DNA from: Gemmobacter fulvus
GTDB taxonomy: Bacteria > Pseudomonadota > Alphaproteobacteria > Rhodobacterales > Rhodobacteraceae
Direction: 5' to 3'
NCBI RefSeq assembly: GCF_018798885.1
Contig: NZ_CP076362.1
Location: forward strand, 186,001-250,000
Length of the DNA stretch: 64,000 bases
Shown here: positions 42,392 through 51,435 of the stretch, in pieces
How positions within the stretch are numbered: the first letter of the stretch is position 1
How the letters are laid out: each line of letters starts with the position of its first letter
Translations under genes and position numbers: made by a program
Notes under the pieces: model-generated
Databases searched by the model: none
Seen by the model: the letters and a program-made list of their open reading frames with translations, nothing else
What the model was told of the DNA's origin: nothing

Positions 42392-43648
42392 ATGTCAAAT
42401 CTGAAGATCAACCCGGACCGGCTCTGGCAGAGCCTGATGGAGACGGCCCGGATCGGCGGCACGCCGGAGGGTGGCATCGCCCGGCTGACACTGAGCGAAG
42501 ACGACGCGAAGGTCCGGGCCTGGCTCGCCGCGCAAACCGCCGCCCTTGGCATGACGCTGGTGGTGGATGAGGTCGGCAACATGTTCGCCACCTTGCCGGG
42601 TCGCAACCCGAACCTCGCGCCCATCGCCATGGGCAGCCATCTGGACACCCAGCCGACGGGTGGAAAATTTGACGGTGTGCTGGGGGTTCTGGCCGGGCTG
42701 GAGGTGCTGCGCAGCCTGAAGGATGCGGGTCTCACCACCGAAGCGCCCCTGATGCTGGTCAACTGGACCAACGAGGAAGGCTCGCGGTTTTCGCCGGCCA
42801 TGCTGGGGTCCGGGGTCTGGGCCGGGGTATATTCGCGCGCCGAGGCTGATGCCCGGCAGGATGCCGCCGGTGAAAGTTTCGGCGCGGCGCTTGATGCGAT
42901 CGGCTGGCGCGGCACGGCAAGGGCCGGATCGCAACGCTTTGCCGCGATGTTCGAGCTGCATATCGAACAGGGTCCGGTGCTGGAGGCCGAGGGCAAGGAG
43001 ATCGGCATCGTGACCGGCGTTCAGGGCCTGCGCTGGTTCGAGGCCCGGCTGACGGGCTGCGCCGCCCATACCGGGTCAACCCCGATGACGATGCGCCGCA
43101 ATGCGCTGCTGGGGGCCGCGCGGGTGATCGAGGCGGTGGACGCCATCGGGCTGGCCCATGCGCCGCACGCCGTGGCGACCGTCGGCTTTCTTGAGGTCTC
43201 GCCGAATTCGAACAATGTCATTCCGGGCCAGGTGGATTTCACCATCGACCTGCGCCACCCCGATGACGCGGTTCTGGCGCAGATGGAAGCCGATCTGCGC
43301 GCGGCCTTCGACACCGCTGCCGGAGGCATCGGGCTGGAGGGCGATCTGCGCCGCATCTCGAAGGTCGATGCGGTGCGGTTCGATGCGGACTGCATTGCCT
43401 CAGTTCGGGCGGGGGCCGAGCGCGCGGGAGTTTGCGGGCGCGAGATCATCTCGGGTGCGGGGCATGATGCGGTCCATTGTGCCGCCGTCGCGCCAACGGT
43501 GATGATCTTCGTGCCATCGGAAGGGGGCCTCAGCCACAATCCGGCAGAAGCCACCAGCGCCGCCGAATGTGCCACCGGCACTCAGGTTCTGCTGGATGCG
43601 GTTCTGGCGCATGACCGCCTGCTGGCCGAACGCCACCGCGCCGCCTGA
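42392..43648 (+). CDS. M20-family Zn hydrolase (N-carbamoyl amino acid / allantoate amidohydrolase type)
   Basis: A 418-residue di-metal hydrolase of the hydantoinase/carbamoylase family. Metal-site motifs are GSHLDTQPTGGKFDGVLG near residue 76, NEEGSRFSPAMLGSGV near 127 and HIEQGPVLE near 190; GAGHDA in the last third is typical. It cleaves N-carbamoyl or ureido groups from amino acids. It is in the ABC transporter operon, so it probably acts on the imported compound. Distinguishing carbamoylase from allantoate hydrolase is not possible here. Confidence 0.88.
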   Translation: MSNLKINPDRLWQSLMETARIGGTPEGGIARLTLSEDDAKVRAWLAAQTAALGMTLVVDEVGNMFATLPGRNPNLAPIAMGSHLDTQPTGGKFDGVLGVLAGLEVLRSLKDAGLTTEAPLMLVNWTNEEGSRFSPAMLGSGVWAGVYSRAEADARQDAAGESFGAALDAIGWRGTARAGSQRFAAMFELHIEQGPVLEAEGKEIGIVTGVQGLRWFEARLTGCAAHTGSTPMTMRRNALLGAARVIEAVDAIGLAHAPHAVATVGFLEVSPNSNNVIPGQVDFTIDLRHPDDAVLAQMEADLRAAFDTAAGGIGLEGDLRRISKVDAVRFDADCIASVRAGAERAGVCGREIISGAGHDAVHCAAVAPTVMIFVPSEGGLSHNPAEATSAAECATGTQVLLDAVLAHDRLLAERHRAA

Positions 43649-43722
43649 TCCTGCCATCTGATCCCCTTTTGCGTGCGGGTGGAACGCTCTGCCCGCATCC
43701 CTTCCTGCAAAGATCCTTATTC

Positions 43723-45204
43723 ATGCGCATTGTCATTGCCCGTCAGAACCACGAAACCAACACCTTCTCGCCGGTGCCGACGCCACTTGCCGCCTTCCGC
43801 CCGCTTTACGGTGCCGAGGCGCTGGCCGAGGCGCGCGGCATGAAGACCGCGCTTGGTGCCTTCCATGCCTGGGCCGAGGCACAGGGGGCCGAAGTCTCCT
43901 GCCCGCTGATCGCCCATGCCTGGCCAAGCGCCCCGGTCGAGGATGACGCGTTCGACCATATGGCAGCGGTGATCCTTGCCGATATCGCCAAGGGCTGCGA
44001 CATGGTCCTGCTGGACCTGCACGGCGCCATGGTCACGCGCAGCCATGACGATGGCGAGGGTGAACTGCTGGCCCGGATCCGGGCGGCGGCTCCGGGCGTG
44101 CCGGTCGGTGTTGCGCTGGATCTGCATGGCAACATCACGCCCCGCATGGTGGAAAACTGCGATGCGATGGCGGGGTTCAAAACCTATCCCCATGTCGACA
44201 TGTATGAAACCGGCGTGCTGGTCTGCACGATGATGGATCAGATCCGTCAGGGCCTGCGCCCCGTGATGGCGCGGGTGCAACCGCCGCTTTTGGGCCATAC
44301 GCTGCCGATGAACACCACGGTGCCCGGGGCCATGGCCGATGTGATTGCCGCAGCCCGCGTCGCCGAAACCCGCCCGGGCGTGCTGGCAGTCAGCGTCTTT
44401 GGCGGCTTTCCGGCGGCCGATCTCTACGAGGCAGGGGCCAGCGTGGTTGCGGTCACGACCCCGGATCTGGATCCCGAAAGCGTGGCACATGACATTGCCC
44501 GCCTGATCTGGGACCGGCGCGCCGAATTTCTCTATGATCAAAAGCCCCTAGGTGTGTCGATCCGCGAGGCAAGCGCGGCAGCGGCGCGCCCCGGCAACGG
44601 GCCGGTTCTGATGCTGGATCATGGCGACAACTGCATGTCGGGCGGCACCTGCGAGAACATGGATGTGCTGGAGGCGGCGCTTGCCGCTGGGCTGGCCGGC
44701 ATCCTGACCGGCCCCGTTGCCGATCCGCAGGCTGTAGAACAGGCCTTTGCGGCAGGCCTTGGGGCCGAGGTGGAGATTGCCGTTGGCAACCGGATTGCCG
44801 CCGATGGTTTTGCGCCGCCGCGTCCGTCTCTGATCTTGCGCGGCCGGGTTCTGGCGCTTGCCGACGGGCGTTATACGATCACCGGGCCGATCTATACCGG
44901 CATGACCTGCGATATGGGCCGGTCTGTGGTGATTGAGACCGGCGCCGCAAAAGTGCTGATTTCTTCCCAGACGCATGAACCCTGGGATGAAGCCGTGTTC
45001 ACATCGCTGGGCATCGACCCGCGCGACTGCCAATATCTGTTGCTGAAGTCGCGGATGTATTGCCGGCCGGTCTTTGAACCTCTAGCTAAGGCTGTGGTGG
45101 AATGTGCGGGGGGCGGTGTGACCGGCTCGGATTACAGCCTGTTCCCATATCACAAGTTGCGCCGTCCGATCTGTCCGCTGGATCCGGGTGTCGAATGGGA
45201 GTAG
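43723..45204 (+). CDS. M81-family (MlrC-like) metallopeptidase
   Basis: A 493-residue protein similar to MlrC, the microcystin-degradation peptidase. Seen: IVIARQNHETNTFSPVPTPL at the N-terminus, LLDLHGAMVTRSHDDGEGEL near 100, DLHGNITPRMVENCDAMAGF near 130 and HVDMYETG. Family members are common outside toxin degraders and are often linked to carbamoylases or racemases; their substrates are mostly unknown. It follows the amidohydrolase with a weak ribosome site, so an upstream start cannot be ruled out. Confidence 0.85.
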   Translation: MRIVIARQNHETNTFSPVPTPLAAFRPLYGAEALAEARGMKTALGAFHAWAEAQGAEVSCPLIAHAWPSAPVEDDAFDHMAAVILADIAKGCDMVLLDLHGAMVTRSHDDGEGELLARIRAAAPGVPVGVALDLHGNITPRMVENCDAMAGFKTYPHVDMYETGVLVCTMMDQIRQGLRPVMARVQPPLLGHTLPMNTTVPGAMADVIAAARVAETRPGVLAVSVFGGFPAADLYEAGASVVAVTTPDLDPESVAHDIARLIWDRRAEFLYDQKPLGVSIREASAAAARPGNGPVLMLDHGDNCMSGGTCENMDVLEAALAAGLAGILTGPVADPQAVEQAFAAGLGAEVEIAVGNRIAADGFAPPRPSLILRGRVLALADGRYTITGPIYTGMTCDMGRSVVIETGAAKVLISSQTHEPWDEAVFTSLGIDPRDCQYLLLKSRMYCRPVFEPLAKAVVECAGGGVTGSDYSLFPYHKLRRPICPLDPGVEWE

Positions 45205-45210
45205 TTGCCG

Positions 45211-46005
45211 ATGGAAGCTGAAGATGCTCACGGGGCACAGCAGGCCGCAGAACTGCCGCCCGGTCGCCGGATGCGCCGGATCAAGCTGTCCGATCAGGTG
45301 GCCGAAGAATTGCGCCGCTGGATCGCACGCGACAATCTGGGCCCCAAGGACCGCCTGCCGCCCGAAAAGGTGCTGATGCAGCATTTCGGCTGCTCCAAGG
45401 GCACCATCCGCGAGGCCCTGAAGGCGCTGGAGGTCGAGGGCCTGCTGGTCATGCAGTCCGGCGCGAATGGCGGACCCGAGATTCAGGCCACCACAACCGA
45501 GACCGTCATCCAGCAGATGCGGCAGTATTTCCATTTTCAGCAGCTGGATTTCGAAGATGTCTACGAGCTGCGCAAGAAACTGGAAGTCATGTTGGCCGAA
45601 AACGTCGTCGGCAAGCTGACCGAGGATCACTTCCGCCGTTTGCAGGCCAATATCGACACCTGCATACAGGCCATGCGGGATGATGACCGCGAAGCCGGTC
45701 GTGTGGTCGAGGTGCAGTTCCACGACATCCTGGCCGAGGCTTGCGACAATCCGATCCTGGATCTGATGTGCCGCTTCCTGAATGTGATGGTGCGCGATCT
45801 GGTGCTGCGTCGCACCGACAGCCTGCGTGAACATTCCGCCTTCGGCCAGCAGAACATCGACGCCCATATCGAACTGATCGAAGCCCTGCGCCGCGAAGAT
45901 CGCGATGCGGTCAGCGCCGCGATGGGCCGCCACATGCATTGCGCCGAATGTTCGATGAAGGAACTGGACGCAACCTTCCACCTCGATCTTCTCAGCCGTC
46001 AGTGA
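45211..46005 (+). CDS. GntR-family (FadR/FCD) transcriptional regulator
   Basis: A 264-residue regulator: winged helix KLSDQVAEELRRWIARDNLG, LPPEKVLMQHFGCSKGTIREA, then an FCD effector domain (YELRKKLEVMLAENVVG, VQFHDILAEACDNPIL, HIELIEALRRED). The FCD metal-ligand histidines are plausible at these positions. It is the last gene of the operon, 6 bases after M81, and probably regulates it. The repeats upstream of 37835 are candidate sites. Confidence 0.87.
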   Translation: MEAEDAHGAQQAAELPPGRRMRRIKLSDQVAEELRRWIARDNLGPKDRLPPEKVLMQHFGCSKGTIREALKALEVEGLLVMQSGANGGPEIQATTTETVIQQMRQYFHFQQLDFEDVYELRKKLEVMLAENVVGKLTEDHFRRLQANIDTCIQAMRDDDREAGRVVEVQFHDILAEACDNPILDLMCRFLNVMVRDLVLRRTDSLREHSAFGQQNIDAHIELIEALRREDRDAVSAAMGRHMHCAECSMKELDATFHLDLLSRQ

Positions 46006-46050
46006 CACGGCCTGACCCCAGCCGTGGCAGGTTTCCCCGTTTTGGCGGGG
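46006..46050 (+). terminator. Two consecutive hairpins after the gntR gene
   Basis: CACGGC-N9-GCCGTG (46006-46026) directly follows the stop codon, and CCCCG-TTTTGG-CGGGG (46035-46050) follows that. They lie between the convergent gntR and queF genes and are the likely transcription end of the ABC operon. T-runs are short. Confidence 0.55.
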
Positions 46051-46176
46051 AGTAGAATCCGCGCTGGCGCAGAAACTTTCAACGCCTTTGCAGGCTGTGG
46101 TTTCGGTCTCCTGACTGTGACAGCGGTGGGCGGGCGTGGCGGGGTGCAGGTGCAGTTCCGCTTCGGCGTTCGCCGC

Positions 46177-46641
46177 TCAGCCGCGCCCGCGATAGGGCGG
46201 CACGCCCTGATCCGGGATCCAGACGGAAGACGGCGCTGCGCCCGATTGCCAGAACACATCAATCGGAATCCCGCCGCGTGGATACCAGTATCCGCCGATG
46301 CGCAGCCATTGCGGTTCCAGAAACGCCACCAGCCGCCGGGCAATCGACACGGTGCAATCCTCGTGGAAGGCTCCGTGATTGCGGAAGGCTCCAAGGTAAA
46401 GCTTCAGCGACTTGCTTTCCACCAGCCACTCGCCCGGCACATAGTCGATCACCAGATGGGCGAAATCGGGCTGGCCGGTCATCGGGCAGAGCGAGGTGAA
46501 TTCGGGCGCGGTGAAGCGCACGCAATAGGCGGTGTCGGCCTGCGGGTTGCGCACGCGCTCCAGTTCGGCCACCTCGGGGCTGGCGGGCAGCACGGTGGCA
46601 CCGCCCAATTGCTTGAGATCGCTGTAAATCGTGTCAGTCAT
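46177..46641 (-). CDS. queF: preQ0 reductase (7-cyano-7-deazaguanine reductase)
   Basis: A 154-residue single-domain (YkvM-type) QueF. The catalytic Cys52 is in [11 protein letters not shown], Asp59 follows, and [20 protein letters not shown] carries the Glu and His of the QueF motif. It reduces preQ0 to preQ1 with NADPH. It is the last gene of the queCDEF operon, 18 bases after queE. The stretch between it and gntR (46051-46176) holds nothing recognisable. Confidence 0.95.
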   Translation of the reverse strand: MTDTIYSDLKQLGGATVLPASPEVAELERVRNPQADTAYCVRFTAPEFTSLCPMTGQPDFAHLVIDYVPGEWLVESKSLKLYLGAFRNHGAFHEDCTVSIARRLVAFLEPQWLRIGGYWYPRGGIPIDVFWQSGAAPSSVWIPDQGVPPYRGRG

Positions 46642-46659
46642 CGGGAACTCCTGAAAAGG

Positions 46660-47367
46660 TCAGACGCCGCGCTGATTGCCCCAGACCCAGACATGCAGCT
46701 GCGGCAGCACGCGGGGGGCAAACCAGCCATCGGCGGTTACGGTATCAATCAGTCCGCGCAGGCGCGCGGCGGCGGCTTCCAGATCCACCGGGGCCTCGGG
46801 GCCCACCTCGGGGTTGCCGGGTTGCAGATAGAGCGGCAGGCCGGGGTGGCGGGCATGGGCGGCACGGGCAAAGGCGTAATCGGCGGCATCGAAGATCACG
46901 AGCTTCATGACCACAGGCGCTGCCCCCGCTGCGGCAAGGCAGGCGTCAAACCGGGCCCAGTCGGTCGCCTCGCCGCTGGAGGGAGGCTTGGGGCTCAGCA
47001 CCAGCATGTCCAGTGCCGCGAACCAGTCTTGCGCGATGCTGCCCTGCGTCTCGCAGGCAAAGCCATAGCCCTCGGCCCGGCCAAGCGCGATCAGCGGCGC
47101 GAAATCCTGTATCGCCGGATTGCCGCCCGAGATCGACACGGTGAGGGGCCGCCCGCCGCTGAGGCTGCGGATGCGCGCCATCACCGCCTCGGGCGTCAGG
47201 GCGGCCCAGTCGTGGCGGAACTGGCTGTCCACGGCGTGCAGGCTGTCGCACCATACACAGCGGTAATCGCAGCCGCCCGCGCGCACAAAGACCGTGGGCT
47301 GCCCGATCAAGGCGCCTTCGCCCTGCACGGTGGGGCCGAAAATCTCGGCGATGCGCAGGCGGCTCAT
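46660..47367 (-). CDS. queE: 7-carboxy-7-deazaguanine synthase
   Basis: A 235-residue radical SAM enzyme that contracts the ring of 6-carboxytetrahydropterin. The [4Fe-4S] motif is CDYRCVWC in the C-X3-C-X2-C form, preceded by [32 protein letters not shown] is the SAM-site glycine motif. The start at 47367 overlaps queD by 4 bases; a longer upstream frame has no basis. Confidence 0.93.
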   Translation of the reverse strand: MSRLRIAEIFGPTVQGEGALIGQPTVFVRAGGCDYRCVWCDSLHAVDSQFRHDWAALTPEAVMARIRSLSGGRPLTVSISGGNPAIQDFAPLIALGRAEGYGFACETQGSIAQDWFAALDMLVLSPKPPSSGEATDWARFDACLAAAGAAPVVMKLVIFDAADYAFARAAHARHPGLPLYLQPGNPEVGPEAPVDLEAAAARLRGLIDTVTADGWFAPRVLPQLHVWVWGNQRGV

Positions 47368-47720
47368 GGCCGATACTCGGCCCAGGTCTTGGGCGTCTCC
47401 GACACCCGCACAGCGGCGGTTTCGGGCCAGCGGGCGGCGCACCAGTCGTAAAAATGCAGCGCCATCGCCTCGGCGGTCGAGGGGCCGGGGAACACATCAT
47501 TCAGGTGCCGGTGATCAAACTGGCTGTCGATATAGTGTTTCAGCGCCGCAAGCTCGTGATAATCGCGCACGAACCCATCGGCATTCAGCGTCGGTGCGGC
47601 CAGTTCGACCATGACGACATAATTATGCCCATGCAGCCGTGCGCATTGATGATCGGCGGGCAGGTGGGTCAGTTGATGTGAGGCGGAGAAGTGGAATTCC
47701 TTGCAAATGCGGAACATCAC
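47364..47720 (-). CDS. queD: 6-carboxy-5,6,7,8-tetrahydropterin synthase
   Basis: A 118-residue T-fold enzyme. Zinc ligands are the His in [11 protein letters not shown] and the pair in RLHGHNY; the catalytic Cys lies in DHQCARLHG. It converts dihydroneopterin triphosphate into the QueE substrate. It is coupled by ATGA overlaps on both sides. Confidence 0.94.
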   Translation of the reverse strand: MMFRICKEFHFSASHQLTHLPADHQCARLHGHNYVVMVELAAPTLNADGFVRDYHELAALKHYIDSQFDHRHLNDVFPGPSTAEAMALHFYDWCAARWPETAAVRVSETPKTWAEYRP

Positions 47721-48418
47721 ACCCCCGCCCGGTTGGCCACGGCCACACGCCAGAAATCGGGGTCGGCATAGGCGGTCGGGTCGGGCAGGCCCGCCAGATC
47801 AAAGGCCTCGCGCCGTTCCACACAGGTGCCGCAACGCCCGCAATGCTGCGCGCCGCCCTTGTAGCAGGACCATGTTTCGGCAAAGGGCGTGCCATTGGCC
47901 GCGCCCTCGCGCACGATATCGGCCTTGTTGCGATGCACGAAGGGCGTCCACAACCGCACATCGGCGTAACCATCCAGCGCGGCGCGCTGCATGATGTCAA
48001 ACGCCTCGGTAAAGGCGGGGCGGCAATCGGGATAGATGAAGTGATCGCCGCCATGCACCGCCGTCGCCACCGCCGCATCGCCATGGGCCGCCGCGATGCC
48101 ATAGGCCACGGTCAGCATGATGGCGTTGCGGTTCGGGACCACGGTGATGCGCATGGTGTCTTCGGCGTAATGCCCATCCGGCACGTCGATATCATCGGTC
48201 AGCGCCGAGCCGGTCAGCGCCGCACCGATGGCGCGCAGGTCGATCAGGTGATGCGGCACGCCCAGCCGTGCGGCGGCGGCGGCGGCAAAATCCAGCTCCT
48301 TGCGGTGGCGCTGGCCGTAATCGAAGGAAACAAGCCGGGTCAGATCACGGCTGCGGGCCGTGATATGGGCCAGCGATACGGAATCCAATCCGCCAGAGCA
48401 GATGACAAGTGTTTTCAT
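47717..48418 (-). CDS. queC: 7-cyano-7-deazaguanine (preQ0) synthase
   Basis: A 233-residue ATP-dependent enzyme. The PP-loop is SGGLDSVSL near residue 8, and the zinc site is the four-Cys cluster in CYKGGAQHCGRCGTC. It converts CDG to preQ0. It is the first gene of the operon; the start at 48418 is fixed by AAGGA six bases upstream, which is also the 3' end of a preQ1 riboswitch. Confidence 0.95.
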   Translation of the reverse strand: MKTLVICSGGLDSVSLAHITARSRDLTRLVSFDYGQRHRKELDFAAAAAARLGVPHHLIDLRAIGAALTGSALTDDIDVPDGHYAEDTMRITVVPNRNAIMLTVAYGIAAAHGDAAVATAVHGGDHFIYPDCRPAFTEAFDIMQRAALDGYADVRLWTPFVHRNKADIVREGAANGTPFAETWSCYKGGAQHCGRCGTCVERREAFDLAGLPDPTAYADPDFWRVAVANRAGV

Positions 48419-48424
48419 GATCAG

Positions 48425-48460
48425 TCCTTGTTTTGATAACCGGGTAGGCTGCGACCGGTG
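48425..48460 (-). ncRNA. preQ1-I riboswitch aptamer controlling queC
   Basis: Reading the minus strand: stem ACCGG, loop UCGCAGCCUAC, stem CCGGU, an A-rich tail UAUCAAAACA and then AAGGA. This matches the preQ1-I layout and is close in sequence to the well-studied Thermoanaerobacter aptamer (UCGCAG loop, ACAAAACAAGG tail). The Shine-Dalgarno AAGGA of queC forms the 3' strand of the pseudoknot, so preQ1 binding should block translation. It lies 6 bases before the queC start, the first gene of the preQ1 pathway operon. Confidence 0.85.
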
Positions 48461-48546
48461 CGCGCCGCTTCTAGGGCCTTGAGGGCAGTCCCGCAACCCC
48501 GCCAAGGAGTGTTCGCCAGGAAACCGCCGCCGGCATCATTGTGCTG

Positions 48547-49542
48547 TCAGTGTTGCCAAACCACCGAGCCCCACAATGTTCCCGCGCCGAAGGCCGAAAA
48601 CAGCATCGGCCCGGGGCGCAGCGGGCCGCGCTGGGCAATGCGGCAGGACAGGGCAAGCGGTATGGTGGCGGCGGATGAGTTGCCATGCCGTGCAAGCGTG
48701 CCCAGACATTCTGCATCTTGCAGGTCAAGCCGCTGCCTGACCTTGTCGAGGATACGCTGATTGGCCTGATGCGGAACCCAGGTTGCGATCTCTGGCGCGC
48801 CCAGCCCGGCGCCGCTCAGCGCTTCTTGCGCGGAGAGAACCATCCCCTCCACTGCGCGGGCAAAGATGGCACGGCCATCGCGCATCCGCATGGTCAGACC
48901 GCCCGCACCGGGGGCAGTGAACGGCAGGCGCGAGCCGCCCCTGTCGATGCGGATCATGTCATAGCCTGCCCCGTCTGACCGCAGCACGACCGCCTTGGGG
49001 CCGAGCGACGGATCGGAGGCAGGCCGCAGCAGCACCGCCCCCGCCGCATCGGCAAACAGCACCCGGCTGGCAATTTCGGTCGGCTCGATCCGCCGCGACA
49101 GCAGATTGGCCGCCATCACCAGCACCGCACGCCCGGTAATCCGCACATGCCCGGCCCCCAGCACCAGCGCATGCAGAAACCCGGCACAGGCGCCGGCCAG
49201 ATCCACCGCGCCGCAGTCCAACCCAAGCCGCTGTGCCACCAGCGGCGCCGTGGGTGGCAGCAGGTGATCGGGGGTCGAGGTGGCCAGCAACAGCAGCCCG
49301 ACCTCGGCAGGTGCCGCGCCCGCCATGCGCAGCGCCATCTCTCCGGCAGGCACCGCCAGATCGCTCAGCGCCTGATCCGGTGCGGCGTAGTGGCGGCTGC
49401 GAATGCCGGTGCGCGCCTCGATCCAGCCTGCGGGCAGGGCCAGATCGGCCTCGATCTCGGCATTCATCACCCGGCGCGCGGGCAGATAATGGCCAAAACC
49501 TGCCATGGTGACCCCGCGCGCCGCGCCCTCAGCCCAGGTCAT
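48547..49542 (-). CDS. bioZ: BioZ, KAS III-like enzyme for pimeloyl-ACP synthesis
   Basis: A 331-residue beta-ketoacyl-ACP synthase III-fold enzyme with the complete triad: Cys in DLAGACAGFLHAL, His in WVPHQANQR and Asn in RHGNSSAA. It closes the bioB-F-D-A operon and overlaps bioA by 14 bases. BioZ in alphaproteobacteria condenses glutaryl-CoA with malonyl-ACP to start the pimelate moiety; no bioC or bioH is linked, consistent with that route. The start at 49542 gives the usual N-terminal length; 49506 is an alternative. Confidence 0.88.
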   Translation of the reverse strand: MTWAEGAARGVTMAGFGHYLPARRVMNAEIEADLALPAGWIEARTGIRSRHYAAPDQALSDLAVPAGEMALRMAGAAPAEVGLLLLATSTPDHLLPPTAPLVAQRLGLDCGAVDLAGACAGFLHALVLGAGHVRITGRAVLVMAANLLSRRIEPTEIASRVLFADAAGAVLLRPASDPSLGPKAVVLRSDGAGYDMIRIDRGGSRLPFTAPGAGGLTMRMRDGRAIFARAVEGMVLSAQEALSGAGLGAPEIATWVPHQANQRILDKVRQRLDLQDAECLGTLARHGNSSAATIPLALSCRIAQRGPLRPGPMLFSAFGAGTLWGSVVWQH

Positions 49543-50791
49543 CGGCGGCCTCCAGCAGGGCATCGTGGCAGGCGGTCAACTCGGCCCCGGTGCTGCAATA
49601 GGGCGGCAGCAGGTAGACCGTATTGCCCAGCGGGCGGATCAGCAGGTTGCGTTCGATGAAAAAGCGCAAGAGCGCCGAGCCAGTCTCGGCCATATAGCTG
49701 CCCGGCCCGCCGATCTCGGCGGCCAGAAGCGTGCCAAGCTGGCGCGCGCCACGGATCTTCGGGTGGGCGGCCAGCCGGGCTAGCCCCTTGGCCTGCGCCG
49801 CCGACACGGCGTCGATCCGGGCCTGCACCGGCTCGTTCGCCCAGATCTCCAGATTGGCAACCCCGGCGGCGCAGGCAATCGGGTTGGCGGTATAGCTGGA
49901 GGAATGGAAGAAGGTCTTGCGCCGGTCCTGCGACCAATGCGCGGCAAAGATCTCCTCGCGGCACAACGTCACCGCCAGCGGCAGATGGCCGCCGGTTATG
50001 CCCTTGGACAGGCACAGGATATCCGGCACGACCCCGGCATGGTCACAGGCCAGAAACCGCCCGGTGCGGCCCCAGCCGGTCATCACCTCATCAGCGATCA
50101 GCAGCACGCCGTGGCGGGCGCAGATTGCCGCCATCTCGGCCAACAGGGCAGGGGGGTAGAACAGCATCCCCCCCGCGCCAAGGGCCAGCGGCTCCAGCAG
50201 CAGGGCCGCCGTTTCGGGGGCACGGGCCAGATGGTCCAGCGCGTCCAGCGTTGCCTGTTCGCGCCCCGGTGCGGGAAAGGGGATACGGTCTACCGCGTAC
50301 AGCAGCGGGTCATAGGGCTGGGTAAAGACACCCCGTTCGCCCGCCGACATCGTGCCGACGGTATCGCCGTGATAGCCGTTTTCCATCACCACGATGCGGT
50401 GCCGCGCCGCGCCCCGGTGGCGGAAATGGCCAAGCGCCATCTTGATCGCCACCTCCACCGCGGTCGAGCCGCTGTCGGAAAAGAACAGCCGGGTCAGGGA
50501 GGGCGGCAGATGCGCGAGCAGCAGCGCGGCAAATCGCTCGGCGGGTTCGTGGGTATGGCCCGCAAAGATCACCTGATCCAGCCGCCCGGCCTGATCGCGG
50601 ATCGCCTGCACGATATGCGGGTGGCAATGGCCATGCGTGACCACCCACCACGACGAGACGGCATCAAACACCCGCGCCCCCGCCGCATCGGTCAGCCAGG
50701 CCCCCGAGGCAGAGGTGATCGTGCGCATCTGCGGGAACAGCGCATGCTGGGTGAACGGGTGCCAGATCGGCGAGGCTTTGGGCATCCTCAT
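49529..50791 (-). CDS. bioA: Adenosylmethionine-8-amino-7-oxononanoate aminotransferase
   Basis: A 420-residue PLP aminotransferase. [12 protein letters not shown] at the N-terminus, [35 protein letters not shown], and the PLP lysine in [16 protein letters not shown] are diagnostic of BioA. It uses S-adenosylmethionine as amino donor to make 7,8-diaminopelargonate. Coupled by ATGA to bioD. Confidence 0.95.
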   Translation of the reverse strand: MRMPKASPIWHPFTQHALFPQMRTITSASGAWLTDAAGARVFDAVSSWWVVTHGHCHPHIVQAIRDQAGRLDQVIFAGHTHEPAERFAALLLAHLPPSLTRLFFSDSGSTAVEVAIKMALGHFRHRGAARHRIVVMENGYHGDTVGTMSAGERGVFTQPYDPLLYAVDRIPFPAPGREQATLDALDHLARAPETAALLLEPLALGAGGMLFYPPALLAEMAAICARHGVLLIADEVMTGWGRTGRFLACDHAGVVPDILCLSKGITGGHLPLAVTLCREEIFAAHWSQDRRKTFFHSSSYTANPIACAAGVANLEIWANEPVQARIDAVSAAQAKGLARLAAHPKIRGARQLGTLLAAEIGGPGSYMAETGSALLRFFIERNLLIRPLGNTVYLLPPYCSTGAELTACHDALLEAADDLG

Positions 50792-51435
50792 GCCTGCGCT
50801 CCAAGTTCGAAGGCGTCGGTGGCGAAGCCCGCTTCAAAGCCCGCGCGCAGGCTGGCGGGGGTGACGGTGCCCAGCCGGGGCAGGCGGCCCAGATGGCGGG
50901 CCCCGCCCATGCGGCAGATGGTGTCCTCGACTTGCGGCTCGGCGCTGCCGATAAAGGCCACACCATGCAGCGGCACGCCAGCCCGGCGCAGGGCTGCAAT
51001 GGACAGCAGGCTGTGATTGATGGTGCCAAGCGCGGTTCGGGCGCAGAGGATCACCGGCATCTGCCAGCGCGCAAACACATCCAGAAAGGTCGTCCGATCG
51101 TTCAGCGGCACCATGAGGCCGCCCGCGCCCTCGATCACCAGGGGCCGCGCGGGCGGTGGGGTGAGGGCGCTGTCGTCGATCTGCACACCCTCGGCGTCGG
51201 CCGAGAGATGCGGCGAGGCGGGCAGGCGCAGGCGGTAAGCCTCGGGGGGGCAAAAGGCCCCGGTCAGGCGGGCAACGGTCTGGCTGTCGGTCTCCTCCTC
51301 CAGCCCGGATTGCACGGGTTTCCAATAGCTTGCACCCAGACGTGCAACCAGCCCGGCAGAAAACAGCGTCTTGCCGATGCCGGTATCCGTGCCGGTCACG
51401 ATGAAGGCGGGGGGCACGATGAAGGTGGGGGTCAC
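50788..51435 (-). CDS. bioD: Dethiobiotin synthetase
   Basis: A 215-residue ATP-dependent carboxylase-type enzyme. The P-loop is [17 protein letters not shown] near residue 12, with YWKPVQSG and [12 protein letters not shown] as further BioD motifs. It closes the ureido ring using CO2. It overlaps bioF and bioA by 4 bases each. Confidence 0.94.
   Translation of the reverse strand: MTPTFIVPPAFIVTGTDTGIGKTLFSAGLVARLGASYWKPVQSGLEEETDSQTVARLTGAFCPPEAYRLRLPASPHLSADAEGVQIDDSALTPPPARPLVIEGAGGLMVPLNDRTTFLDVFARWQMPVILCARTALGTINHSLLSIAALRRAGVPLHGVAFIGSAEPQVEDTICRMGGARHLGRLPRLGTVTPASLRAGFEAGFATDAFELGAQA

Noticed and set aside
48547-49542. Housekeeping FabH (fatty acid KAS III)
   Set aside because: It overlaps bioA at the end of the biotin operon and is not next to plsX or other fatty acid genes, so BioZ fits better.
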